Below are positions 12,089 to 23,361 of a DNA stretch of 64,000 bases, piece after piece. The notes under the pieces are model-generated. The model saw nothing but the letters and a program-made list of their open reading frames with translations, searched no databases and was not told the origin of the DNA. The stretch covers positions 22,252,002 through 22,316,001 of the forward strand of contig NC_084813.1 in the NCBI RefSeq assembly GCF_963583255.1, read 5' to 3'. Position 1 is the first letter of the stretch. Every line of letters begins with the position of its first letter. The translations under genes and the position numbers were made by a program. Source of the DNA: Pyrus communis. Its lineage: Eukaryota > Streptophyta > Magnoliopsida > Rosales > Rosaceae.

Positions 12089-12980
12089 GGGCCCGTTTGT
12101 TTGGCTTCACTAAACTTCCTTGGACTAGACTAGACTGTAATCCGGTGTTTGTTTCACTCGGAGACTACGTTTAATGAGACTCGCCTCGACTGAGTTCGAC
12201 TAACAGCTTCGCTACAGGGTCTTAGCGAGACCCCCCAAAATCGGGCGGACTGCTAAGACCACTCTACTCCGCTTCACTCCTACCCGCTTCGTCCTCCAAT
12301 CTACCTCTTCCTCGCGTCCCACAACCCATTTCAAACCCAGATCCTGCCAAATCCGAAACAAAAAAGCAACAAAATTTCCCAAGGTTCCCTTTTCAGAACC
12401 AGATCCAACTCCCAAAATTCGAATCCAGGTAACCCAGAAAACCAAAAAAAAATTTGCAGTGGGATGAGCTTGAAAATTTCACCCAGAAAACCCAAACCAA
12501 ATCCAACCCTCATCTTCTACCTTTGAGCCAATCACACATGCACCTCGCCTCCTTCAATCTCTTTCTTGCTATGTGTTTTGACTTTAAGATTTGCAACCGA
12601 TTTTGTGAGAGGAAGTGAAGAGGCAGGAGGCAGGAGGCGGAGAGGAATGAAGAAGCATAGAGGATTTGCTTTGGAAATATCGGTCTGTTCTTCAAAAAAA
12701 TAAAGGTTGTTCTTCTAAAATAAAAGTAAAGGCAGCAAATGAAACATTAATTAGGTTTTTAGAAGTTAAATAACGACAAATAATATTTTAATATTTGTTG
12801 TTTTGTTTATTTTAAACGCAAAAGTAAATAAATAATAAAAAAAATAATTAGTTTGTAGTTTAGTCCGATACTGCACCAAACGCTTCACTAAGCTAGTCCA
12901 ATTTAGTCTAGTCTAAGCCAGTCCAGCTTAGTCCCTGAAGTTAGTCCAGTCCGAGATAGTACAGTACAACAAACGCACCC
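12089..12980. mobile_element. PIF/Harbinger-like non-autonomous element, 892 bp
   Basis: Ends are GGGCCCGTTTGTTT and AACAAACGCACCC (inverted, imperfect), each flanked by TAA (12086-12088 and 12981-12983). Sub-terminal repeats of AGTCTAGTC/AGTCCAG type fill both sides. The frames inside have no recognisable domain, so the element probably depends on a transposase elsewhere. Confidence 0.75.
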
Positions 12981-13030
12981 TAAGAGTACTCTCTATATAA
13001 ACAAACTTTGCATATTTTATTATTATTAAT

Positions 13031-13515
13031 AATGTTAGGAAGACTAAAATTTTAAACTAAATTTGCAAATCAAATGATGTGTCACCAATAGAAAATAAAC
13101 ACGTTAATCAACATTTAAGTAATAATTCAATCATTAACGTCCACAACATTTGGTTTCGAAAATTTAGTTTCGAAATTGGTCTCCTTAGCATTACCCTTAA
13201 AAAAAGAGTAATGTTAAGGAAACCAAATTTGCAAATTAAATGGTGTGGTTATAGATTATTGGATTATTAACTAAGTGTCAATTAACGTGCTTATTTTTAT
13301 TGGTTACACATCATTTGGTTTAAAAATTTGGTCTCTTTAATATTATTCTTAAAAACAAAAATGTAAGGGAGGCCAAATTTGTAAACCAAATTATGTATCA
13401 CAAATGGAAAATAAGCACGTTAATCAGCACTTGACTAATAATTCAATCATCAATAACCACATTATTTGCTTTACAAAATTTTGATTAAAACTTTGGTATC
13501 TCTGACATTACTCTT
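13031..13515. repeat. cluster of related MITE-like palindromes
   Basis: A motif of the form CCAAATTTGCAAACCAAATG with nearby AAATAAACACGTTAATCA appears alternately on the two strands four times (about 13050, 13215, 13310, 13375), producing at least two adjacent or nested hairpins of about 160 bp each. Confidence 0.6.
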
Positions 13516-14800
13516 TTTAAGAAACACATTCTTTCTCTTTCTTTTCTCCCTGGTTCATGGATCTATCATTAAGTTTAATTAATTTTTTAACATTTAGCAA
13601 TAAAATATAAATTTGAAGAGTAATTGCTCACTTTTTTATTGTATAAGGATGTGCTATTCACACTTTTTTTTTTACTTTTCACACATCTCTTATTAATTTA
13701 TATTTTTTGATCTTATTCAATTCATCCGATCTAACGACCCCATTGTATAAGGGCTCGTATTCGGGAACTCCTCCTAGGGTGCAGACCTTATCCTCTCACC
13801 TCAAACCCAAAACTTAGCTTTCTCGCTGCAGTCACGGGCTCCTTGCTCTGGCTTGGGGTCGGCGGCAGCCTCCTCCACCCCTTTTCTCTTCCCGTCATCT
13901 CCTTCTTCAATTTCACCCTGCACTCATACGTTTCTGTTGCATCTCTTTCTCCTCCCTTAACCAGTGACCCTTTTTTTTCCCTCTGCCCCCCCATGGCTCT
14001 TGCACCTCCGCCTAACCCCATATGTACATCTCATCTTTTTCACCAGTACCCCGGGCGCTCAACTTCGCCTCTCTTTCCCACCGTTTTTTTTTTTTTTTTC
14101 CTTTCTGATAACCCTCCAATTTTTATTGGAGCTTCTTCCTAGACCCATAATATAACCTCTTATTTTTAGCTTTACTTGTGATTTAGGTTAGGATTTAAAG
14201 TTGTGGTAGGTCTAAGCCATATCCTACTGCTCGTTTTCCATTGTAGTTGTGCGCTACTCCGCCAATATCATGACTAGGCCGCCTTACCTGGTATGATCTA
14301 TGGCGTTTCGTCTTCTTATGACTGCTATAAATCTCTCCAGAAGTGATTTTGTCCTCACCATGAAGACTTGTTGGTTGATGGTTCCATTATTGGATTAGTT
14401 AGTTTTTTTTTTTTTACTTTGTGTTGTTTTGTGCTGCATACGAGGCTGCATTGTATCACTTCAGCGAGTGATTGAAAACGTTTTTAGAGAAAATATTTTT
14501 GTGTTCCAAAAGAACATAAGTGATGTTTTTTGTAAGAAACACTTCAAGTATTTTTTTGAATTTCACTTGCATTTACACTCAAGATTTATTTTAAAAATAA
14601 TTTCACAAAAAAATGCTTTTGGTAATTTAAAAGCCATTCTTCTTTATGAAGATAAAGGTTTTAATTTAACTCTTTAAAATAGAATTTAAAATGATTTTAG
14701 GGCTTTTTTTGGAGATGCTATTTAGCCGACAACGTACGAAATATATACGCTAAAAAAAAAACGTGAAGTTAGCGCAACCGACCCAACCAAAGTAGGCCCC
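13516..14800. other. intergenic region, no gene
   Basis: Contains CT-rich segments (13795-14110) and AT-rich segments. The overlapping frames at 13843-14155 are products of the CT-rich composition. The end nearest 14800 should hold the promoter of the eIF1 gene. Confidence 0.4.
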
Positions 14801-14863
14801 ACCTTTGCCTCCCCAATTTTCCCTTCACTTTTCTTTGTTCCCACTTCCCAAACAGCTTTCAAT

Positions 14864-14895
<32 letters not shown>
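14864..14895. repeat. (GA)n microsatellite in the eIF1 leader
   Basis: About 15 GA repeats lie in the likely 5' leader of the eIF1 gene, a common place for GA repeats in plant genes. Confidence 0.9.
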
Positions 14896-14897
<2 letters not shown>

Positions 14898-15369
14898 GAC
14901 AGAGAATCAAACCTCATCCAGCTTTGAAGTTAGGGGCTTTGCTGTCACCACCTACCCAATTCCAATTCCTAATCGTCTGATCAGGTAATTCGCCCTTTTA
15001 TTCCGACGATGTTTAGGGATTTTGCTTTCACCTTGTTTAGGGTTTTGATGATTGAATCTCGAATTTTTTTTAATATGTACGATCCAAAGTTTAGGGCTTT
15101 TGTTTTTTGAACGGAAATTGTTGTAAGATAAAGTTTGATTCTGACAAAGAACCCAATTTGTTATTTAGGATATTTAATCGTTAATTTCTGCAGATTAATT
15201 TGGAAAAAGGAGGCATTTTTATTAAATTACTTGCAAAAAGATTCGAGTTTTAATTAAATTTTGTTCTTGAGGTGTTTTTGCGAGGATGATAATTTGAAAT
15301 TTTCAATTGTGTGTGATCCAGGTATAAGATTTCTGGTTGCAAGGCCTTCTTAGTCAATAGCCAAGGTTC

Positions 15370-16568
15370 ATGTCTGAGCTCGACGTACAAATTCCTACTG
15401 CCTTCGGTATGTTTAATTTTTCGTTGGATAAGGCATTCGTATATGTTTGTATGCGTGCTGCACTTGCTCGTATTCAAATTCGTTTAAGATTATGTGGTTT
15501 AGTGATTGAAGACTTTGATGCATAGATGCATAATGATCGTTTTTAAAGATTCCAATTTTTTAGGCCGGTGTATTTGGTAGATGTAGTTTCGATGCGATGT
15601 TTAGTTTCCGCTGGAGTTGTTCAGCATCCCAACGTATCTCATCCACCTTAAGAAACCAAGCCAAACTGACCCGAAATTGGTTGTTTTCTGACACTAAATG
15701 GTTTGGTTAGGTTATCATTTTTGTGAACATGAGTGGATTGGACATCGGTTCAGTTTCTGGTTTTTGCACTGTAAAACGTGATTGAAATGCTTCTGTGGAT
15801 GCGCACTGGTTTTTATCCATGTCAATCCCTAAGTCAACAAGTACTATTCAACAACACAACTAGCCTGATCCACCAAAGAAACCGAACCAAACTAGCCCAA
15901 AATGGTTGTTTTGAAAAACTAAATATTTGGATTGGTTATTATTTCTATGACCATGAAGCCATCAGACATTGGATCACGTGTCCGGTTTATGCACTATGAA
16001 ATCTGATTAAATCTAATTTGAATGTTGATATTTTTATAGATCCGTTTGCTGAGGCAAATGCTGAGGATTCAGGTGCTGGGACAAAAGATTATGTACACAT
16101 TCGTGTTCAGCAAAGAAACGGTAGGAAAAGCCTGACAACCGTGCAGGGACTGAAGAAGGAATTTAGCTACAACAAAATCCTCAAGGACCTTAAGAAGGAA
16201 TTTTGTTGCAATGGTACAGTTGTCCAGGATCCAGAGCAAGGGCAGGTGCATGTTTAATTGTTAAACCTATAACGCAATATTGTCTAATGGCATTCTGCAG
16301 TTGTTTTCTAAGTACTGTATTGTTGGTCATAAGCAGGTCATTCAACTTCAAGGTGATCAACGAAAGAACGTATCTGCCTTCCTCGTCCAGGTAGTCACCC
16401 TCCACTTAATAATAATGTTAAATGTTCTATAGGCCGACTCGACAGGTTATCCGACCGGTTATTAATCTGCTTGCTTAATTATTATAAATATCGTTTCTCA
16501 GTTTCTTTTTATCTTTTCTACAGGCTGGCATTGTGAAGAAGGACCACATCAAGATTCACGGTTTCTGA
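15370..16568 (+). CDS. translation initiation factor eIF1 (SUI1 homolog)
   Basis: Four coding exons at 15370-15406, 16040-16245, 16337-16390 and 16524-16568 give 342 nt and 113 residues, the usual plant eIF1 length. The protein starts MSELDVQIPTAFDPF and ends KKDHIKIHGF. The SUI1 fold is evident in the NGRKSLTTVQGL segment and the final HIKIHGF. eIF1 binds the 40S ribosomal subunit near the P site and enforces correct start-codon choice in the cytoplasm. An upstream leader exon (about 14830-14984) followed by an intron to about 15320 is likely. Splice phases agree at all three coding junctions, and no damage was seen. Confidence 0.97.
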
Positions 16569-16829
16569 GCTGCTTCGTTCAAGTCTCTGCACAATCCTGT
16601 CTATCATCGGAGTCCTTGATATTTGCATATTATCGCATCCAAGTTTGACATGTGCAGTGTGTTTTCGGTTTGTTATAATTTTCAAGTACCTGTGTAATGT
16701 GTCGTCGTTATGGAATGTATGACAAATTCTGTTCGTGGTTTTGAAAATATTGTAACTTTGTACTTTGTCCTTCATTCCATTGCTTGAATTCCACTAAATT
16801 AGTTTCTTGGCGTTGGAATTTTACATCCT

Positions 16830-17471
16830 TCAGACGAACAGTAAAGAGAATACATGCGATGATCCACCGACTTTTCGTCTCTGCAAGGGGAAGCTCCCCA
16901 CCAACACAAAGCACCCAAACTTCCTCCACCCGTTTGCACTTGTGATCTCGTCTGCCTTCTCTACTCTGACATCCGTTTCATCACCCCCACTAATCCTCGC
17001 TTCTGCCTCCAGCACCCATCTCATATTCTCAACAATTGCCGAGCTCAAGCCTACGCTAACCACTTTCTTGCTGTATGGGTTACGAGCCTTGAACCAGGTG
17101 AACCCGGTACGCCCGTTCATATCATCCTTTGCGATTTGCACGGCGATACCAGAGCCACTTCCCTTTGCACGTCTACGCTCACATTCACAACGTTCCCTTC
17201 ATGGTTAACCTTCCCACAAGAGTAGATCTCTTCCCACCATTGCTCGAGAGCTGGGACGAAGCGGGACGAAACAGACCATAATCTTCGTTGCTTCTTGAAA
17301 CTCCGACGTGTAAACGATGGTCAGTATCTTGTCTTGTGGGTACGGCAGTTTCGACACCTTTCTGCGCTTGCATAAGCCCCGGCAAGACGAGTCGTGTGCT
17401 TCTGCATCTTCATCTGTAATAGCATCAAGTGGATGAATGGAAAGGGTGGAAAAAGGCCTTGTCACATACAC
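16830..17471 (-). pseudogene. DUF1262-family pseudogene, truncated and frameshifted
   Basis: The frame starting at 17471 opens with MYVTRPFSTL and continues through KVSKLPYPQDK, matching the start of plant DUF1262 proteins (MYVTRPLS...). It stops at 17205. Family-like sequence resumes in another frame just downstream (EGNVVNVSVDVQREVAL, about 17200-17150). After a second shift it returns to the first frame (TGFTWFKARNP, then GWRKFGCFVLV) until about 16860. At least two frameshifts are therefore needed, and only about 200 codons survive of a family usually twice that size. The function of DUF1262 is unknown. It lies tail-to-tail with the eIF1 gene. Confidence 0.75.
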
Positions 17472-17923
17472 ATCTTTGTGTGTCTGTGAGTTATGAGTGG
17501 CTTTTCAAATTTAAGCGACTTTTTTCCTTACGAATTAAGGAATGAAGTTGTTTGGTGCCACATTTGTAATACAACTCACTTTAAATTTTAGTGCTTTTAA
17601 TACATGCACAGATGAAAGAAGTCAAAAAGGAAAACCCTTGGCACCAACTTATTTCAAGGGTCGTGATTTTCACAATCCCGTTTTCTTCTTCTCCGCTCCC
17701 CTCTTTTTTCAATCCAAGGGCTAGAAAAACAGAAACGAACAGAGAGTGAAAAATGGAGTGTGAAAATCATTACCGTACTGTACATTGTGACTTAATTCTC
17801 GTAAAACAGAAGGAGCTTCCAAATTCAAACTGTAATTGGTAACCATTTTCCAATTAAGATAAACCTTATTAGGGCACACAATTAGTGCTAAATATGGAAG
17901 TACAACTTTCCGACTAGAGCAGC

Positions 17924-20127
17924 TCATGCACTTAACTCAAGATACTTCTTTATTACACCCATCATCTCTCCACCGGGGAAACGCCCAAGACATCCCCTCG
18001 CTGCAGCTATCTCGTTAAACTCAAAAACCGAATCGCCACTGTAAGCTTGAGGCTGTTTGATTCTCTCCCCTTGTTCCATCTTCACATCTTCGGTAAGTTG
18101 TTCACCATCTTTTACAGTTGGAAGAGGAAATGGATCAAGAGAGCTTCCCAAAATGGTTTCTGCGCCTACAACACCCACAAAATCTTTCAATGAACATATT
18201 GTGAATGGAACCGGCTCAAAGCTGTGGTCTCCATATTCAACTGGGGTAGAGTGGTCTCCAGTGATGCAAAGAAAGTACTCAAAATTTCCAGTTGATTCGG
18301 CCTCCCAAAGAAGCCTGGCCAGCTGCCCTATAGCTCGATCTACTGCTTCCATTGCTTTCACTTTGAAGAGGGTTGCCTTGTCGTGGCCCGCATCATCAAT
18401 AGCCTGCGATGCAAAACAAGACAGAGATTTCCTTTTCCATTTATGAAAGTGAACTACCTGACCAGAAACTAAAGAAGCAAACCATCGGACATTAAAAAAT
18501 TACAGACAGAATCATTTTCTTGCCATCAATTTACCCTGTAATTTCAGTAAAGTAATTCTTTTATGATGCAAATGCTTAAGTAGGCAGGAACAATAGTTGC
18601 ATGTGACAAGAGTAGAAGAATCTGAGAACATTATTGACCTTAATGTGAAGGAACCCAAAATCGTAGCCATCTGGTTGGCCTGGTTTGTGCTCATCTTCCC
18701 CGGGTACAAACACATTGGGGCAAGACTGCAGAGGAGCTGAGAGTGCCTTAGCTATCGCAGTTGCTTTGGAGGTTAGAAGTGTTCGGTAGTCTCCGGTTGC
18801 TCCAGGAGCTTCTAGGATATCAATGCCAAGAGATAAGCCCAGTCCAGCAATGATTTTTGTGGGAGCTACCATGCAAGGTCGTAACCCGTGTTTTTTCTCA
18901 AAGGGAGGAACCTGAAATATGTGATTTAGAAATGAAGAAATATAGACATAAATGTAAGCATTAGGGTTGAGGCCTTGTAAGACCAACATTTCTCCTAGGC
19001 TCAAGGTTATATTTCCTTGAATAAATCAAGTAAGGTTTGAGACAACAAACCTCAATCCGAATACCGCAACCTCGTAAAAGGACAAGATTAGCTATGTTCT
19101 TCCCTTCAGCAGCCCGCTTTGCATTCAGTGGATGAGCAACAAGAATACGTGATATTTCCTTGGATAACTCGTTAACAACTTTAGCTGTGTGTCTTGCCTC
19201 ATCAGTGCCGTCTAGAGCTTCAGCTTGCAAAAGTAAACGGTTGTCCTTCAATGGATCTGTTCCTGATATATTTCCACTTAGCCTTGGTCCTTTTACAACC
19301 ACTCCACATCTATGTTCTGTTGCATACCTGTAGCAAATGATTCTTTGTCAGTTTGAATCTACGGCCTTAAAAATTTTCAAGCATAAGCATTAGAAAGAAT
19401 TAAGTTGTAGGACAATTTTGATAAATAATCCACTTTCTCATAACGGAGGTGTGTTTATAGAAGCACGTAAACAAGAACCCAACAGCATTTATAATGAACA
19501 TTTGCACCTGACTCTGACTTCATATTTGGGATAAGACGGCAGCTTCATTCCATCAAGTGCTGCACACAGTATGGGCCCTTCTTCCTCAAAGTGTCTGTCA
19601 GCCCTCCTACTGATGACTATTCCAGTTTTTTCATCCAAGGTTGCAAAATTAGACTAAAGATCAACAAGCAACAATTAATATGGGAAGCAGCCTGGTCTTC
19701 CAGAAATAACAGAACCGAAGGAAAATGTTGAAAGTTTTGAAGCAGCTCATCCAGGATCATGATGTGAAAACAATTATAACATCGATACCATTTTACAAAG
19801 AAACATACAAATACTCACCTTAAATGCAATATCACCAGGCGACATTGCCAAACCAGCACCCATGGACTCAAATGCGCCTCGGCCACGATAATATACCCTA
19901 GGGTCATAACCCAATAGAGAAAGGTGAGCTGTGTCACTTCCACAACCCAAACCAACTTCAACAGGGTCCATCAGACCGTTAACTCCAGCAGATGCAATGG
20001 CATCCAAATTGGGTACTTTGGCTGCCTGAAGAGGAGTCTTAAACCCAAACCTTGGTATTGACACGTCTCCCACACCATCAATCAACAAAAATGCCACTCT
20101 TCTTTTTGGCTGCTGAGAATGACCCAT
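17924..20127 (-). CDS. 2,3-bisphosphoglycerate-independent phosphoglycerate mutase, archaeal type
   Basis: Five exons (20127-19819, 19653-19508, 19327-19051, 18911-18639, 18403-17924) total 1485 nt and 494 residues. The start MGHSQQPKRR was preferred over an ATG 17 codons upstream because the conserved domain follows at once. The enzyme interconverts 3- and 2-phosphoglycerate in glycolysis and belongs to the alkaline-phosphatase-like metalloenzymes. Metal-ligand and catalytic motifs are visible: LLIDGVGD (Asp17), GSDTAHLSLLG (Ser64 region), AIDDAGHDK (about 336-344) and ITGDHSTP (about 382-389). The sequence is of the ApgM type kept in plants beside the ordinary iPGAM; its specific role in plants is not well settled. 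A leader exon pair (about 20940-20782 and 20281-20128) is inferred. The leader and promoter are duplicated in inverted orientation next door. Confidence 0.95.
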
Positions 20128-20950
20128 GTCTACTAATATGCTACACACTCGTTTTACACAAAGGGAAAGATTTGACAATGCACAAGGAACAAAGTAAAAC
20201 CGCTTTTGATTTGTTTACTTGCTCCTGCTTTCGTTGCGGTCCAATTCCGCTAAAGACCAGAATCACTAGACGTTCCCACCTCTGCAACCAAATATACCAG
20301 AAGAAGCACCATTACAAAAATTTCTACACCGTGTCTTAAAAAAAATGGAAATGGCATGGTATTCCGTACTAACAAGTTAGCTCTAAATACATCGAGGTCG
20401 AAAATGTTCTAACAAATCAAGGTAATGTTTGGGCAAGTAAATTAAGATTTCAGCAATCTTGATATTCAGAATCATGACAATTTAACATAAATTTTAGTCA
20501 AACTAAAGATAAAGAAATGCAACAAGAAACCATTTGTAAGCTGGTTGGCATTGGTACATGAGCACAAAATTTACCCAATTCTCCACAATCCAATTGATCT
20601 CTCCAGATACAACTAGAGCTTCAAAAATTTGATCAAGCAGTTAATAAATACCATCTCCTATCAATCCAAAGCTCTAAACATAATAATAAAAATGATTATA
20701 AATCAATAATAATAAGGGAATCAGAAGCAAATCAATAAGTGTATGCAATAATGCAAAACAACAAGAATTTAATTGTTTTACCTTTGAGATTGATTCAATG
20801 GCAATTTTGATTGGGCCCCACTAACTAGAAGAAGAAGCCTAGAGAAAGATTATTGCTTTTTTTGTGATTCAGATTTCACTGAGAAATTTGCAGAGCAAAT
20901 TGGTTGTGGCGGAAGCTCACTTTCTCTCTGCCACTTTATTCTCCTCCATT
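20128..20950 (-). promoter_or_regulatory. 5' leader, leader intron and proximal promoter of the phosphoglycerate mutase gene
   Basis: On the minus strand a donor (CTCAAAG/GTAAAAC) at 20781 and an acceptor (GGTTGCAG) ending at 20282 define an intron in the 5' untranslated region. The leader exon would lie at about 20940-20782. Assignment is by splice motifs and position. Confidence 0.5.
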
Positions 20951-22022
20951 TGGATAAAGGTTTGAACTTGAAGGCAAAATATGGGAGCTCAGTGAAACAC
21001 GAATAGAATCTAAAGTTAATTGTAGCAACGGTTCCTCAACTTTAATTAAATTAGAGCAATGGTCCCTTAACTAAAAATTCATTACCATTGGTCCCTCAAC
21101 TCATCAAAACGTGTAGCTATGGTCATTTTTGTCAACTCTGTCAGAATTCTGTCAAAATGAGTTATGTTAGAAAGACTATTGCTACAATTAGGTTAAAGTT
21201 GAGGGACCATTACTCCAATTGGGTTAAAGTCGGAAGTTCTAACAGAATTGACAAAAAGGACCCTAGTTGCACGTTTGATAAGTTAAGGGACCACTGGTTG
21301 AGGGACCATTGCTCTAATTGAGTTAAAGTTGAGAGACCATTGCTACAATTTACACTTAGATTCTCTTCGTGTTTCACTGAGCTCCCATATTTTGCTTTCA
21401 AGTTCGAACCTTTATCCAAATGGAGGACAATAAAGTGGCAAAGAGAAAGTGAGCTTCTGCCACAACCAATTTGCTCTGCAAATTTCTCAGCAAAATTTGA
21501 ACCACAGAAAAAGCTCGAAAGCAATAATCTTTCTCTTGGGCTTCTTCTTCTTCTAGTTAGTGGGGCCCAATCAAAATCGCCATTGAAGCAATCTCAAAGA
21601 TAAATCAATTAAATTCTTGTTGTTTTGCACCATCATCACATGCACTTATTGATTTGTTTCTTGTTTCTAATTCCCTTATTAATATTATTATTATTGATTT
21701 ATAATCATTTTTTTATTAAGATTAGAGCTTTGGATTGATAGGATATGCTATTGATTAACTTCTTAATCAATTTTTGCAAATTTTTGAAGCTCTGGTTGTA
21801 TCTAGAGAGACCAATTTGGCTGTGGAGAATTGGGTAAATTTTGTGCTCATGTTTTATTTTACCAATCCCAACCAGCTTAAAAATGGTTTCTTATTGCATT
21901 TCTTTATCTTTAGTTTAATTTTTACTAAAATTTTTGTTAAATTGTCATGATTCTGAATATCAAGATTGCTGTAATCTTAATTTACTTGCCCAAACATTAC
22001 CTCGATTTGTTAGAACATTTTA
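20400..22022. repeat. giant palindrome: inverted duplication of the phosphoglycerate mutase leader and promoter
   Basis: Sequence 20400-21147 recurs as its complement in 21235-22022 with scattered differences and small indels. Each arm is about 750-790 bp and the loop about 90 bp. The outer arms carry the mutase leader exon, part of its intron and promoter; for example GTGTTTCACTGAGCTCCCAT at 21369 is the complement of 20981-21000. The inner part, near 21010-21345, is made of GGTCCCTCAACTTTAA-type repeats, themselves palindromic. In the right arm the leader donor site is changed from GT to AT at 21601. Confidence 0.9.
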
Positions 22023-23360
22023 AAACCCATTAAGTTAACAGAGTTTAGCCCGTTTGACACAAAAACGATACGAACACGACAAACACAACCGAACGTCAAA
22101 ATCTTGCTTGAGAGGAATATTTCATTGAATTAATGATTGGGCTTGTATTCTTATCTTGATAGGTATACGCATAAAACCACTCCCTTCCATCTACAAGGAT
22201 AGTCATATAAATGTTGATCAAGGGCCTCACGCAGAACAAAAAGATAATAAAAGGCATCATCTCATCTACTCAGGTAATTTACATGTCTGCTATCCAATTT
22301 GGTTTTTGTTAATGCCATGCCAATGCTACTACAAAAATATATCAACATCTTTATTCCATATTTCCTAGTTAGGGTTGTATTCATGATATCAGCAGATAGA
22401 ATGTTAGCAAGAGTCATGCAATGCAATTTAAGTATGGTCACATTGAATTAGCAAAATTCTTAAACCACAAAACATAAACTAAATGGGCAGATTATAGTAC
22501 CCTTTAAAACCGAAATAGAATAAGGGTTTTTCTCGGATTTCACCTTTATTTCACCCACAACCTTCCATTCTTCTCGGTCGATCTTGGAAACAACCTTGAT
22601 TCACCTTCCTCCTCCCCAATCTTCCATATGCATACACAAAATGGAATTAAAATTCCAAATATTGAATCGATTCCGAAAATTAAAGCTTTGATTTTGGATT
22701 GGAGGACAGCCCACGAGGAGTGGATCATTTTTACCTCCTGGGTCGAGCTCCAATTTCGGCAGGATTAGCCGGAAATCCCGCGGTCACCCTTTCTTATATC
22801 TGAAATCGAGGAAATTCGGCTACGAATTTGTAGAAACTATCTTGGGGTTTGAAAAGAGGACGGAAAGAGGATTGTGAGGTAGAATTTGACGGTCGTTGGT
22901 GACCGGTGGACGGCGGCGCTGTTGTTGTAGCGTGGAAGGGAAGTGAGGGAGTGAGAGGTACGGGAGGGAGGAGAGAGAGAGAGAAAGCGACAAAAAGAAA
23001 AGGAAAGGAAGGGAAATAAATTAAAACGGAAATGAAAAATAAAGGTAATAAGACCGACAGCATAAGGTAAAATTCAACTAATGGTAAAAATCCTTCAGCT
23101 AATGGAAAAATAACTGATAGGAGGGAAATGGTGTTACTTGTAATTTTCTTTCTTTTTTTTTTTTTTTTTTTTTTTTTTGTGTTTTTTCATCGAATTTGAC
23201 TTGTAATGCAGGAATGGGTTTATTCCGAAAACTAGGGACGAATCTCCAGACTCTTTTGGGTGGGCCACCATTTATATTGTTAATTGAATTTTTTTTTTAA
23301 TGATAGTTTTATTAATAATCAATATTATTTTTAAATAAATTTTTTAATGAACTTAGGAAT
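22023..23360. other. intergenic region between palindrome and ankyrin pseudogene
   Basis: At 22161-22276 a plus-strand segment is flanked by an acceptor-like AG and a donor-like CAG/GTAATT and reads through (IRIKPLPSIYKDSH...). It could be an isolated exon, perhaps the lost first exon of the ankyrin gene, but I cannot assign it. A poly-T tract lies at 23152-23179. The minus-strand frames at 22546-23063 show no recognisable domain. Confidence 0.35.
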
Positions 23361-23361
23361 C

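Noticed and set aside
13788..14155. Overlapping frames on both strands
   Set aside because: Produced by a CT-rich stretch; no recognisable protein.
22546..23063. Minus-strand frames of 60 and 89 codons
   Set aside because: Ser/Pro-rich, low-complexity translation of a GA-rich strand, with no conserved motif.
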